Part shown: positions 20,701 to 27,732 of the stretch, piece after piece
Position numbering within the stretch: the first letter of the stretch is position 1
Layout of the letters: the number at the start of each line of letters is the position of its first letter
Source: Isochrysis galbana
Lineage: Eukaryota > Haptophyta > Isochrysidales > Isochrysidaceae
Length of the DNA: 64,000 nucleotides
Assembly (NCBI GenBank): GCA_018136815.1
Contig: CM030935.1
Coordinates: forward strand, 2,058,388 to 2,122,387
Direction: 5' to 3'
The notes under the pieces: model-generated
The model's database searches: none
Seen by the model: only the letters and a program-made list of their open reading frames with translations
Told to the model about the DNA's origin: nothing
Position numbers and translations under genes: made by a program

Positions 20701-22540
20701 ACCTCCGCAATTCATGCGTCAGATCTGCGGTAATGGCGCCCGTGTGAAACGTCAAAGCCGTGCCATCACGCTGCGCAGATGAGTCAGTGAGGTGCATGCA
20801 AGCTGAAATACTGCGGGCCACCACTTTGAGCGAGACATCCATTGATAAGTTCTCCAAACCTGAGCCATCCGGATTCTCTCTAGCCGCCGTGTTGCTGCCA
20901 TTCCTCGCCCGGTCGGAATCGGTTTCGCTCTCAAACTTGCCAACCCTCCATCGGCTAGCTTGCCCTCTAAACCACGCTTGACGCGGCGGACGCACTGTAG
21001 CTCCCACCGCAAGACCCCGTTCAATCACTCGCTTGCGTGCCCGCAGCAGCGACGCCTCGTCAATTTGTGTTTCCAATTCCAGCTGAGCATCTGTGGGCGG
21101 CGGTTGCTCCTTAATAGAGAGGGGAGTCCCCCATCCGCTACGCTGCAACAAGGTCTCATATTCGACGAGGAGAGCCGCCTGCCTGCGGAGCGCAGTGTGA
21201 GCACAGATCCGCCGCTCTTCCGACAGGTCCTGCTTGACCGCCGCGCATGCGTATCGCCACCATGCCCGGGCGGTCCGTTGAGAAACACACCGGCTTGGCC
21301 GCAGGTGCCGGTGGCGCTCCAAGTATTCGGCGTAGACAGCCCGCCGTGCAACTCTCATGGCAGAGGATAGTACCGCCCGTGGCAGTGACAGGCTGAGCTC
21401 ACTCAATTCCGCCCCGCCAGATAGCTTGAGGTGTGGTCCCGACCTTGCGGGCATCGCATCCTGGCCGCTCGCATTCTCGTCATGCTCCGGCCACAGTAAT
21501 GACATGTCCACCGCTGCCTTCAGTTCGCACGGCGATATGACTGGCACCCTCGCCACCTCGCCCCCGACTAGAGCGTCAGTGGCGAGGGTTGGGCCCGAGG
21601 ATGCAGAAGCCATCTCTGGCCTGCCGTCTTGCCAGAAGGCGGAAATCGATGCGTCCACCTCAATGGCTGCGGTCTGCTCTCTCGACCGCTTGTTGCGCCG
21701 TGGCCATGGCATCCACGAAGGAATCGGCAGCATCCCCAAGAGCCCCGAAACGCGTGTATCTCTCCGGCAGCGCAACGAAAAAGAGTCCAATCTTACCTCC
21801 AAAGCTGCATGAGAGGAGTTCCGCCCTTTGTTTGCCGCTGACCATAGGTGCTGCCCATGAGCTGTGTGGGACGCGGCATTGCTCTGGTCCTCGGCACCAC
21901 CGAAACCTTCTTCGACGCGGATGCTGACGTTGGTGATCGAGACCACGAGTGACTGCAAGATCATATCAAGCAGGGCTTGCTGCTGGGAGGGGTCGAGTCT
22001 GGAGGGTGGAGCACTATTGCTCGAATCATTGTCTTCCGTACTAGCCTCTTGCACCACGTGTGCAAGGGCCTGTGATTTGTGGAGGCGAGCCGCCTTTCGC
22101 CTAGCGAGCCACTCACGCGAAAGCTGCTGCTGCTCCACCTCCCTACGGAAAGGCTCTCTCTGTTCCTGGTACTGTCGCCCCTCGCGTGCTCGTCCCGCTC
22201 TCCCACTCGAGAGAGACGGATGTGCCCTTGCCGTCGGCAGCGGCATCTCTCCCGCCTCGAGCCGCGAGCAGATGACGAGCGTAAGGCCATCGAGGCGGAG
22301 TACGAAGGGCGCGTTGCGTTGTGCGGCCTGTCTCCAAGGCAGCAGCACCTCCAGCTTGCGCACCTTGGCGGAGCGTACACTGAGTGGCAGGCCAAGTTGT
22401 GCAAGGGCGGCAGGCGAGAGCACCACGTGGTTGAGCCGGAGTGTGCCTGACTGGAGCTGGATGTCATGGTTGGAGGTGAAGGAGCCGAGAAGGCGCTGAA
22501 GCTGCGCCTTGACGAACCAGATGACCAGACGCTCGAGCAT
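8723..22540 (-). CDS. VPS13: VPS13-family bridge-like lipid transfer protein
   Basis: A single open frame of 4605 residues. VPS13 proteins form long hydrophobic grooves that move bulk lipid between membranes at contact sites. The start at 22540 opens directly into the chorein N-terminus (MLERLVIWFVKAQLQRLLGS, then LRLNHVVLSPAAL and VRKLEVLLPW). The open frame runs on to 23197, but that extension is Arg/Glu-rich and reflects a purine-rich leader. Two consecutive GRAM/PH-like modules lie near residues 2840-2955 and 2975-3085 (GDLYIGSAAFYFQP; GKLYVTQRYLCFKGSLFGHE). The WD40-like/SHR-BD region follows. The VPS13 C-terminal signature (LGDPVGFVRTWSTGVKDLFY, about residue 4120) and a PH-like domain (about 4350-4450) end the protein. 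No intron is needed across 13.8 kb, unlike most neighbours. Confidence 0.93.
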   Translation of the reverse strand: MLERLVIWFVKAQLQRLLGSFTSNHDIQLQSGTLRLNHVVLSPAALAQLGLPLSVRSAKVRKLEVLLPWRQAAQRNAPFVLRLDGLTLVICSRLEAGEMPLPTARAHPSLSSGRAGRAREGRQYQEQREPFRREVEQQQLSREWLARRKAARLHKSQALAHVVQEASTEDNDSSNSAPPSRLDPSQQQALLDMILQSLVVSITNVSIRVEEGFGGAEDQSNAASHTAHGQHLWSAANKGRNSSHAALEVRLDSFSLRCRRDTRVSGLLGMLPIPSWMPWPRRNKRSREQTAAIEVDASISAFWQDGRPEMASASSGPTLATDALVGGEVARVPVISPCELKAAVDMSLLWPEHDENASGQDAMPARSGPHLKLSGGAELSELSLSLPRAVLSSAMRVARRAVYAEYLERHRHLRPSRCVSQRTARAWWRYACAAVKQDLSEERRICAHTALRRQAALLVEYETLLQRSGWGTPLSIKEQPPPTDAQLELETQIDEASLLRARKRVIERGLAVGATVRPPRQAWFRGQASRWRVGKFESETDSDRARNGSNTAARENPDGSGLENLSMDVSLKVVARSISACMHLTDSSAQRDGTALTFHTGAITADLTHELRRSTGTGHVGRRPRSSRDHRVAPDSASRANPAVLEMIGSESSTATFLSASVHSLSIFFTGLNSQWQSRATSPRISPRRAREKHVHAQGSASSAPVCLVHLGSRCVAARSGGSLSDVFRGGNAAAGHSPTPACQITVGIDCSGVKIVGMSAGVCISQPLSMRLHLGIIQPLADFIAAIAPSPPPQPFSCTPSRRAQLMAQLEAVIDRLVIDQQEKCARRSENAYQGLDSIIGRKSARVHLQTSAPRSASPSKPVKLPAWLVGLQLDVTESISAVIITPGAPRLHTPVVQMPRLHVGVAAPAHASQDALRIWIHAGIAVSWAKQAVLLQASREAPTHNLPVSHAQPSVMALASQPTFISSTTQPRSSAAMPSLLSRQSQLGSCPGSPRPDIARTPDALRTNAVGTMWSTPVSWQASSARVGLDTLRGPHTDTVSLDDGGGRRSFVEAVTSFFTRDSARSVASGNISLGNLTGQGHLGLGASLANTFSFGGHMRHRPHGHVPPTFDHLPEAAELFTLSGVRPIMDSFMLSLSLALPEEYVYAPPMEDTLEPSLSHPTITAEQVKLRPCSPLEGSISPDPSSHDPFDDLDDGELDVWSSKAVHATPVSPVRNPSNTGLLVRVERISEGALADDDDDDVHAVVTAAVASAKLPTIEVNGALPTLRVHVGARMLSETIDLIEHARRAIIPMLLLYHEITQRARANVSNAESCKVFGSPGEEVQDVPVVAERPTAPGAGVANLGLCQHARIRLQLQGLEVSVGLADRDEDERERDSGNDVESVSAPTAASLGERPVFAEEHSSLCLRSSALDLILQADAGGAQLSMYVGSVEVIDCRRGVPPKASVLVQLNSEAPPPVPIGLLAKIHGRCTSETRGDDLQDFVASGVCAPLLSASLQHGDEGSILADVGVQAQGFRLQWNPGVFSLCSYTLVEAMQVLAEAAADRAWADDAHFPSSRAAADCAGEMTPIEATTAAETKRDSASRLVDNTNRAQGPLRLNFSARVSVVSVAFNAEPLTGPVAGIPWDATTGETFEVAPEGMPPNIPMPHIMLLTVDDVEVALTQSPPIETGGKPELSLVIRASLDEMRCPENQRPDANTFVMARAIAKCPGTEAYRYEDVDVAATTVHAAKSNGAQAVVTLEQGVDTGGTLDVVVDIEPVYFELRIAPLLRSIEFIERAIRKPLVRLANGGRPVPPAPLADPASAIAAARRRPTWKILVPSAILTMPTSADGRLEFKCYDAMVASSSVGEPTLMDLIKVSVVRVHGVAVHPRGRGPPRHLALTVVEEIPRFELTLRKPLSNAAAASLGVPFQELIIDLTQFKSTVHLGLTPDDFGLLLAIWLDNFNLIPILPKDPARARLAQRGTTHLKVVVRLPQAALWLHDAADSRPLLQLRLDNLDIGVNKRLDGRTFVEIEVPKISCYVTIETTSGAIRWFRMLGPPLTSPAAAAEARGETALHAGSRVITNAARDKDGLGSGKIRPASQADAAARTTDDAGVFVSLATKGGDPEQVDVSIGRLSVSVLPKAVLGLAEFGVRAGVSASNVLSARKARLMARDGALPPRPPPTGQQLRLAIPMVQLLVTEPAPGAPEGMHCSADGSGDDDDEDGQEGPGALPMATPVAQEIEPRLVAVHISLSMESMRVPDGITVGVSLDTSAIETKPAQTAVYDQLSLQLSHSHTCLALGYYEDPIPDAWPRMPAMHGLRACGALCDLVSLPSVRDQAPALLEPFALHVAQSLRPGKMQTSLTLDQPLRASISLEMLIFVDAVSSAYQHTAATFPIDLTRPLDPLANAAAPAALGGGGKHLRALEMQETLLGSVPGIEITLLSCDRPCLPLVQLALGGEGQPITLTTDKVTTTAPLAAEVLVPMAVNFYNFSLLCWEPVVEPLSLLLRLQKSNDATPITSINLSLRGSLEINVSDTMIIAVHTNLQAFLGSRAARRALWLSSLPRGTWKSPRPTSLAVNDAHGHVLFEHDGGGQGALYWIVNETGEDLRYWATEEADVPMVPRGARTLDDEVVASRVASPSQAFPISRSNTRRVHELAAGGSARLSMWDAEAAELLSSRGWCEDTPRRLTVRLQGARPIAGLLVNRLGTTVLPIDEGGPSPSKQVRSLVCEVEQRNGTTRLTLRSMFTLVNCTQRTLAVDVELPYQPMQHAGLLKPGGGALPISREQLEGGLRITDCGLGDVPMNVVKAALDAADVTSALGKGPPYLWLPAQLAYDEPPPTAEEDAAWRSIFDVPDHQHLVRVISCSMVASEGSVLSKATNQAHAGDLYIGSAAFYFQPHHHAFQKKLARREKSLVVNYDAVISIVKKTSKLPNNKGLVLSLAAGSSPSSITLIGFTFASANQIRHLLETLVARCSTQFRRDMLTENVALRARFNLEHEQDLFVLQEYACALVHADGSARGKLYVTQRYLCFKGSLFGHETRATFSFDEILSIEPVETPTPNSIGLTCTTSEERLTFLNHRGHALLLLCQLHAVAHGAHLLPTPSDAYAIPSEEAELKPSPFLERAKPPPQPFANRPLRLNDNCNLIATCWRYPVKASLATGCPARMLIQAPAAIQNLLPEPLEWRVTWAKGEPPVLQEELPPHGALREVHSMVAGARYALQLRLPGYDWSAPIELDANGAQRGADRVEMVRLRPRRIERPQAMTQSNPGLSDGAAVSDEPSAAGTTGSLEDLNTREKSVRREKRQERRADKAVSAAATSLKLLVQHRSGCQCARHLLQVYATHWLINGTGLTLEFRVGRKKAHTQGRAGAVDTVEDAEAEAREVAEAAAGEVVDTGGNGDEGNVVAIEEQTMSDQQTLLESIANGSRHSLAVRVKPDVVMRQTALNDKPLRKDESDGGWSSPFSLLVGLGQLELGASAARSLRAGKYDLALHITPLANTDHGRIKVVTFVQRFWLYNRAGLVLECEQHNPKSSIHRSPGNAEHDVGEGEVSSGRDPLARKESFARGRARKKERVAALAQRSLEQREQRSLTPLAINERAPWHWPSPKEEPLLRVRAAPGQGESGFLPGLDEGWSSAFPIDTPGTFVVFCEQGVPRHESGWWASILRILVTVELVDARIEVTFELAPPAPPPILVVNQSRCIAAFWQRGVVTTSRHVAPPGGSAAFAWPEPQLEHAICISLSRSSDLLVTREPSGSNTRRTDPWRSQSHKVVVEAHPINLDAFDQPSPLVPSKSAKGGERDTAADSERLEDEYEEEERVEALRPETSRSLLKRSQRRSEKLEPVAWAHVALLDGVRVVTISETRPDTQSMSNASSSQPHLIMVVDVAAFGISIVHTAGGQEILYVSGTGLKHDVMLSADVATFELQLAVFQIDNQLSSATLPAVLSLAGSPPKEGRPALHLSIVRRLRTRGGAVDWWEYVSCRLLELELAAEPILVQALLDFLFAARIPSLIRLINDAKSQKLGAGSAIHHAAMDGRRTPPIQRIRKKREQRRLSASVRGLLRYGAPERLQYFKRLELHPIRVSITFHHNNNLGFGRGSAALLVPIPHIDEAPIHLSALLREHLVGTAAELGASIASHYKYSLLRQLMRVLLQVDMLGDPVGFVRTWSTGVKDLFYLPAMAVVQKPSSFGRAVAAGSASFAKSTIGAPINSFGKFVSSAARSSDRTLAAMDMGRTGGHWAEARESQRAVNLERGAVAAAKQSGRQLMDGTTKLGLGIISGVVGIVREPVKGAMNDGVRGFSIGVGKGIAGAALRPTAGVLHFASGMTNAMQQLSGETESTMTHSARIGRRRPPRMLHPISASHSSPRCRIVPYSLAEALAQQVLHSAGEGHYVNESMLRFELLRPPAQDAKPLVLVLTGVRLLVVDTTNWMSTANVPLRKVLTAEANDSNIVLILASRRGSGVSTRGDNPRLHSLHGDVAAEAWPSEQSEGSEYLVESGRSERAEKSSRRGNTDREKRLVVPCYSKVLALQLAESVQAAATVARTRRTAVFDDWRRSSMATARSTSIVSELSSSTSEYSLFGSLHPHASIANIRAENSTSNLGVSEHKIQEEAEDWHE

Positions 22541-24162
22541 CGCCGCCCTGGCGAGCCAGAGCGACCACCACCGCCCGCCACACCCACGCACCTCGGCCAC
22601 CTTGCCCCACCCCACTTCTCTCCGCCTCTTCTGTCTCTCACTCTCGCTCTTCCTTTTTGCTTGCTCCGTCTCTCCCTCTCCAAAGCAGATAGATCGTTCC
22701 CACATAAATATCCTCCGTACTCCTCCTACACCCTCTCTCTCTTCTTCTCTCCCCCTTTCACTTTTTCTGTACTCTACTCCTAGGGTGGGAGTATTGTAGG
22801 GTAGGTAGGAGTACACTCTGCTCTCTCTCTCGTCTCGCTCGCGCCATCCGGCTCTCTTCCTCGTACAATATTGTAATTCCCTTACCGCCTGGGAGGTCTT
22901 CTCTACTCCTCCTTTTTCCCATCTGCTCACTGCTCTCTTTTCTCTCTCGCGATGTTTCTCTCCTCTCTCTCCCAACCTATTTTCTTCTCTCCCCCTCCTG
23001 CAAACATCTCCGTTCATTCCGAGCTCGCGTCGCCACCCCCAGGAGCCCTCTCCTCTCTTTCTATTTCTCCCCGTCTCTCTTTCCCCTCTCCTCCTCCCTC
23101 TCTCTCTTCTCCTCCTCTCTCTCTCCACAACAACTCCTCTCATCGCCTTCTCTGCCCACTTCCCGCCACTTCTTTGGCCCCTCCCCTCGCACACCAAGTT
23201 GATCGGGGGGGGGGGGGGGGGTTGAACAAAAACACCGAGAGAGACAGAAAAAGGATAAGGAGGAGCAGAGAGAAAGAGGGCACAAGCGAGAAGGAGAAGT
23301 TGAACTCGCTTCCGGTGAGCGAGACGCAGGATAGGAGTACTTTATATACGAGCCCATGCTGATGAGGGAGGACGCCTGATGAAGAGGAGAAGAGGAGAGG
23401 AGAGGAGAGCCCCGTCTCCTGCTCCGCCTCCCTCCCCCCCGCCGCCGAGCGGGGGAGGGGGGGAGGGGGGAGGGGGAGCCGGGCTGCGTTGCCGTCTATT
23501 TATATCATCAGGACGTTCGGAGGAAACTGTCATCTGGAAACTGGGCCCCGGGAGACCCCTAAAAGGCTCAGTCTACGCGACCGCCGATCGCGAATCCAGA
23601 CCCTTATTTTCCTCGCTTTTCGAAAATGCAGAGTGAACGGCTCCGTCTGCTGCTCGCCGCCCTTGCTTCACGTAGAACGTGTGTGCCTCATCTCCATGGG
23701 TATCTAGAGCCTGAGCACACCTTAGACTAACCTATTTGGCGGCTGGTTCGTGCTAAGATTAAGATAGTACATAGTACGCGGTGCGCAGGGGCTCGTGGTG
23801 TTGTGTACGAGGCTAAGCCGCTCGGGCTTGGTACCCCTCTCCCCTACGCGCCTTGCACTCGGGAACGGAATAGAGGACTTGTTACTAACAACATTACACA
23901 TTACGCGAAACTAGAAATGCGCCGGCTGTACCCAACCCGGGAACTGCACTCTCACTCTCCAGGCTAGTGCTGGCGTGCTGGCACCTGCCGCGATAGCGTC
24001 GGCTGTGCGAAGTTGTTGAGCTACTGTATCGCGCGCATAGATGCGCGATATGTCAGAATCCCAGCGACCGCGGGCCCTGACTGAGCTGCTGTTCGGTGCC
24101 CCCCCGCGTCCGCCAAATTGCGCCAAATCCGTGGCGCCGCCGATCGATACTCGATACGGAAG
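22541..24162. other. VPS13 upstream region and spacer
   Basis: On the plus strand 22610-23130 is a polypyrimidine tract (CTCTCT and CCTCC words), that is, a GA-rich leader for the minus-strand VPS13 gene. It is followed by an 18-19 base G run at 23205-23221 and a second G/C-run block at 23400-23480. From 23500 to 24160 no supported gene was found. Confidence 0.5.
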
Positions 24163-24798
24163 CTATGCGCTATGCGCCCCCACGTCTGCCGCGTCGAGCT
24201 CTCGGGGGAGGCGAGCTGAGAGGTGTTTGGCGTAGTGGCTGAGCTCGGCAGTGGAGATTGGCGCTACGCCCCCTGCGCCGCGGCCGCCGGCCGCGTAGCC
24301 TTTCGACGAGCACAGCGCCACGTACTTGGCCACCTGCGGGCGGGGGCGGAGCGCTGCGTGAGTGCACGTATCATATGACTGTATCAAACAACGGTGGGCA
24401 GCGCGCGGCATACTTGGTAGATGATCGCGCACGCCGGCGACGAGAACCATCCGACGACGACGCGCATGGTCTTAATCTTGTGCGCGTCCTCTGCGGCCTG
24501 TTCGTCGGTGATTTGCATCATCGCGCGCAGCACGACGTCCATAGCCTTGCGCGCAGCTTCGAGGATGTTCACGAGGGCGTGCTCGGCGCAAGTCGGATCA
24601 TTGTCCCAGGTGCCGTCGCCGATGCCCGGGCCGCTCTCCCTTCCGTCGTGGATCCAGCGCCAGCGCTCGCCCTTGCGCGCGGTGGCGTTGCGGTCGCACG
24701 CACGCTGTGATGTTTGCGCCGGAAGGCGGCGCCAAGATCTTCGCCGCGCGCTCGTCGATGACGCCCGCCTTGAGCATGAGGTTGGCAATCTCGGCCAT
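24163..24798 (-). CDS. Unrecognised small protein, apparent frameshift
   Basis: Two exons are visible: 24414-24798 and 24163-24333, separated by an 80-bp GT-AG intron that keeps frame. The start MAEIANLMLKAGVIDERAAK is followed by frame loss near 24690-24710, where the sequence holds a tandem GTGC GTGC; removing one copy would restore the frame into CDRNATARKGERWRWIHDG and on through NILEAARKAMDVVLRAMMQ. The full product would be about 180 residues, mostly helical and rich in Ala, with a hydrophobic patch (VVVGWFSSPACAIIYQ) before the intron. No family was recognised. It is either a sequencing or assembly error, a very recent pseudogene, or an overlooked splice. Confidence 0.5.
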
Positions 24799-25620
24799 CG
24801 CCGGACCCCGGATACTGAGAATGAAGGGGGGAAAGGGACGAGGTGGAGCGAGGGGAAACAAGGGATATGTGCGATGTCGGCGGTGAGATAGAGATAGAAA
24901 AACCTAGACCTAGTAGGTGTTATAGCCTTAGCCCAGAATCGTTCAGCTGTCAGCTGTTTTTTTTATGACGAGTGCGAGCTGTGACGCCTGGGTTTTTGAT
25001 TGAATCGCGCGTGGCCGAGTTATTAGTGAATATGTGGATCGGGAGTTGTTGTGGGCGAGCCGAAGAGGCCCGCAGCAAGGCCGTTGTTGGCGCGGCAGGG
25101 GTCAAGCAACAGGTACATTGGAAAGTGTTGCGAAATGCCGATGGCTGCGGAGCGCCTCACGCACCGAGCGAAGGCAACGCCTCCGAGAGCGACGATGCCT
25201 TGTCAGGTTCCGGGTTCAAGCACAGATGGGCTCGAAGAGGAAGAGGGGGGGGGGGGGGAGTGGGAGGCAGGCACACAAGTGCTGCACACGGCAGTTTGTC
25301 TGCGCGGCCGACTGGCGCAGGGCGTTGGCGTGGGCGCGGTGGGCCTCGAAAGAGGCAGCGCTTCGCGTCTCAACGGGGGTCTTCCTTGAGATGGGGGCGA
25401 TCACGTATGGCGAGGGCTTGGAGGTCGCCAGGAAAGAGCACGCGCGGCTAGCCGAATTGCAGTATGATAGGAGATAGGAGCTATACATATGTGTTAGCCC
25501 CGAATCTGAATCTTCATTTTTTCAATAAGAATAAGGTTGCATTGTTTTGCTTTTCTTAAATTGGCTTTGTTGATTTGTACACAGCACCTCTGATTGCTTG
25601 AGATCACAGGAAGATCATAT
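24799..25620. other. Spacer with overlapping weak frames
   Basis: Plus-strand frames at 24972-25477 overlap in three registers. The end of one (KEAALRVSTGVFLEMGAITY to 25477) looks more protein-like than the rest, but no start, partner exon or family could be assigned. A 12-base G run lies at 25247-25258. Sequence from 25500 is AT-rich and probably 3' flank of the F-box gene. Confidence 0.4.
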
Positions 25621-27345
25621 TCAGTACTTCATGGTGCGACCTTTACAGTCAAGCGCCTCAAGATAGGGGCATATGCACCTTAAATCCGCCTCAGCAAGAG
25701 AGGATGTGCGGATAGCCCCGTTGAGATCCAATCGTCGAAGAGTCGAGCATGACGAGCGGAGCAGCTGACGGATGGGTTCGGCTGCGATCTGCCGGCAACC
25801 AAAAAGATTGAGCGTCTGTAATCTCGACACGGAGGGACCTAAGATGACATAGAGCGATTTACATTGAGCTGAGCTCCAATCGCGTAAGCTCGTGCAGCGG
25901 CACAGGTACACCTTTTGCAGCTCACGACAACCAGTGGTATTGAGAGTTTCAAGTCTCGGAGTGCGGAGATGCAAGATCGAGAGGGAGGTTGCTTGAGCGA
26001 GGTTGAGTTCGTGCAACTCCACGAGGTCGATCTGAAGCAACATGATCCGTGACCAGCCGCGAAGCGAAAGAGTGGTTAAGGTCGGTGGTCTATTGATCCT
26101 CAGCGCGCGTGCCGAAACCTGATTTACTCCTGAAATTGCCGTAGCAAATGCGGCCATAGCCGAGGCTTCCGCCTCACTTTCAGCCTGGTTGATCTCCTCA
26201 GCCTTCGTCAGCTTGGCGTCACTTGTGGAGTCATGGTCACTGACGTGTGCACTCATTGTAACGCCCGTGGGTGCAAGTGGAGTGGCAACAGGTGGATTAG
26301 TGAGTAGACGGATGCCCATCAGTGCTGCTGCAGCATAGGGGGAGGCGCGAGGTGGCTCGATGCTGACGCCGGCAGCACGACGAGCTTGCAGCCGATCGCC
26401 GCAAAACGCCAGCTGGGCAATCTTCAGCTTTGAGGTCGGTCTGTTTAGGAGGCACTGAATGCACTCCTGCGAGATCTGTTGGTTGCCATTGAGACATAAG
26501 TGCGTGAGGCTGGACATGTTGGCAAGCCGGCTAGCGAGCGAGTCGTTCAGCACGGGACAATCGATCAGCATGAGAGCTTTCAGCTGATGAAGCCTGGTCG
26601 GGAGCTCGTAAAGTACCTCGGCAAGAGCATCCTCAGCTGGTGGGACTGCGTCCCTTTTGTCGAGCTTCCCAGCGTATGAAATTTGCAGCGAGTCAAGCTG
26701 TTGAAGCACGGGGAGCTCAAACGCGTCGAGAAGCAGCTGCGAGCCTCGGAGGCCGAGTGCGCTCAACTCTAAGTGGCGCATGGAAGTGACGCGTCGAAAG
26801 AGGCTCAGACAACGTCGGTTGCTCCAGTTGCGGAGTTGGGACGGTTGGGAGATCGATTTTATCTCTCCAAGGTAGGTGGACACTATGTTCTGCGCCTCCT
26901 TGCAGGTGAGTGAGAGGCTGGCCAACGCAGAGGTAGCGACGCGTGCCAGGAGACTGTTCAGAACCTCGTTCGGAAGCTGGCCAAATGGGGTCTGGGCAGA
27001 CTGCTGCGAGCCGGAACTGTCATGTTGGGGTATCGCTGCCGAACTGCCGACGCTTGGTCCGTCCTCATTCCCATCGGCGAGCGAGGCTGACAGCGCCAGC
27101 AACTGGTCGATCACCCCCTGCACATCGTCTCCTGCCGCAAAGAGCAAGGCACGGACGCGCTCCCGACTGACTTGCGGTGCAAGCGCGGACAATGCCTCCT
27201 CGTCGATGTGCTCAGTTACTTGAGCTAGCTGGCGCCTGGGGGTCACCTTGCTTCCGGTCACAGCTTTCGCGCTGGACGGCGCGCTCGCATTGCACCGCAG
27301 CTCGTACCGCCAATCGCGAGGCGCGCCCCTTGTACGACGACCCAT
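25621..27345 (-). CDS. F-box/leucine-rich-repeat protein with N-terminal CUE/UBA-like helix bundle
   Basis: Single exon, 574 residues from the ATG at 27345. Residues about 60-90 resemble a CUE/UBA ubiquitin-binding bundle (RERVRALLFAAGDDVQGVI). Residues about 120-165 match an F-box (FGQLPNEVLNSLLARVATS, ending LSLTCKEAQ). From about 190 to the C-terminus the sequence is irregular leucine-rich repeats with cysteine-containing units (LETLNTTGCRELQKVYLCRC; LQTLNLFGCRQIAAEPI), typical of FBXL proteins. The likely role is substrate recognition in an SCF ubiquitin ligase, with the extra N-terminal bundle possibly binding ubiquitin. An upstream in-frame Met lies inside the divergent neighbour and was rejected as the start. 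The LRR call is firm, the F-box likely, the CUE-like call tentative. Confidence 0.72.
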   Translation of the reverse strand: MGRRTRGAPRDWRYELRCNASAPSSAKAVTGSKVTPRRQLAQVTEHIDEEALSALAPQVSRERVRALLFAAGDDVQGVIDQLLALSASLADGNEDGPSVGSSAAIPQHDSSGSQQSAQTPFGQLPNEVLNSLLARVATSALASLSLTCKEAQNIVSTYLGEIKSISQPSQLRNWSNRRCLSLFRRVTSMRHLELSALGLRGSQLLLDAFELPVLQQLDSLQISYAGKLDKRDAVPPAEDALAEVLYELPTRLHQLKALMLIDCPVLNDSLASRLANMSSLTHLCLNGNQQISQECIQCLLNRPTSKLKIAQLAFCGDRLQARRAAGVSIEPPRASPYAAAALMGIRLLTNPPVATPLAPTGVTMSAHVSDHDSTSDAKLTKAEEINQAESEAEASAMAAFATAISGVNQVSARALRINRPPTLTTLSLRGWSRIMLLQIDLVELHELNLAQATSLSILHLRTPRLETLNTTGCRELQKVYLCRCTSLRDWSSAQCKSLYVILGPSVSRLQTLNLFGCRQIAAEPIRQLLRSSCSTLRRLDLNGAIRTSSLAEADLRCICPYLEALDCKGRTMKY

Positions 27346-27732
27346 AGACAAGGACGCAAAGCAGCACTCTGGGCGACAGGCCCCACACAGACAACGGACG
27401 GCCTTGCCCCTGCCTCGCCTGCAGCCTGCCAAGAGGAGTCGGCTGTCGAGAGTGGAGAAAAAGTGGACCAGCAACGCGAAGCGATGCCGCACCGATGGAG
27501 GGAGAGGAAGAAGGGCTGGAGGCGGGCTGAGAGGTCTAAGAACCGCCAGGCAGCGGGAAAAAGGGAGGAATGGAGGGAAGCAGCCAAGGGGCACACGGGA
27601 GAGAGGAGAGGGAGAACGAGGGAGCGTCCGCGTCCTGCTCGCGGGCTGGGCGGGGGGGCCGCTTCTAAAGCTGATTTTAAAAAGTAGAGATGCCGGGGGG
27701 GGGGGGGAGGAGACCTGGGCGAGCGCGCCAAA
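27346..27732. promoter_or_regulatory. Shared divergent promoter region
   Basis: The start codons of the F-box gene (-) and the coiled-coil gene (+) are 387 bases apart and face away from each other, so both promoters must lie here. The region is purine-rich on the plus strand (GGAGGGAG words, 27495-27620) and has a 13-base G run at 27694-27706. No TATA-like box stands out. Confidence 0.5.

Noticed and set aside
11038-22683. Many plus-strand frames of 60-365 codons opposite VPS13
   Set aside because: They are shadows of one conserved 13.8 kb minus-strand gene and match no family.
22541-23197. N-terminal extension of the VPS13 frame (219 extra codons)
   Set aside because: The extension is Arg/Glu/Gly-rich translation of a purine tract; the chorein domain begins at the Met at 22540, as in the family.
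25205-25230. GGGTTCAAGCA considered as a tRNA B-box
   Set aside because: No matching A-box, acceptor stem or anticodon arm could be built around it.
25034-25477. 147-codon plus-strand frame ending in a protein-like stretch
   Set aside because: Three registers are open over the same bases, the start is arbitrary and no domain could be recognised, so it was only mentioned as part of the spacer.
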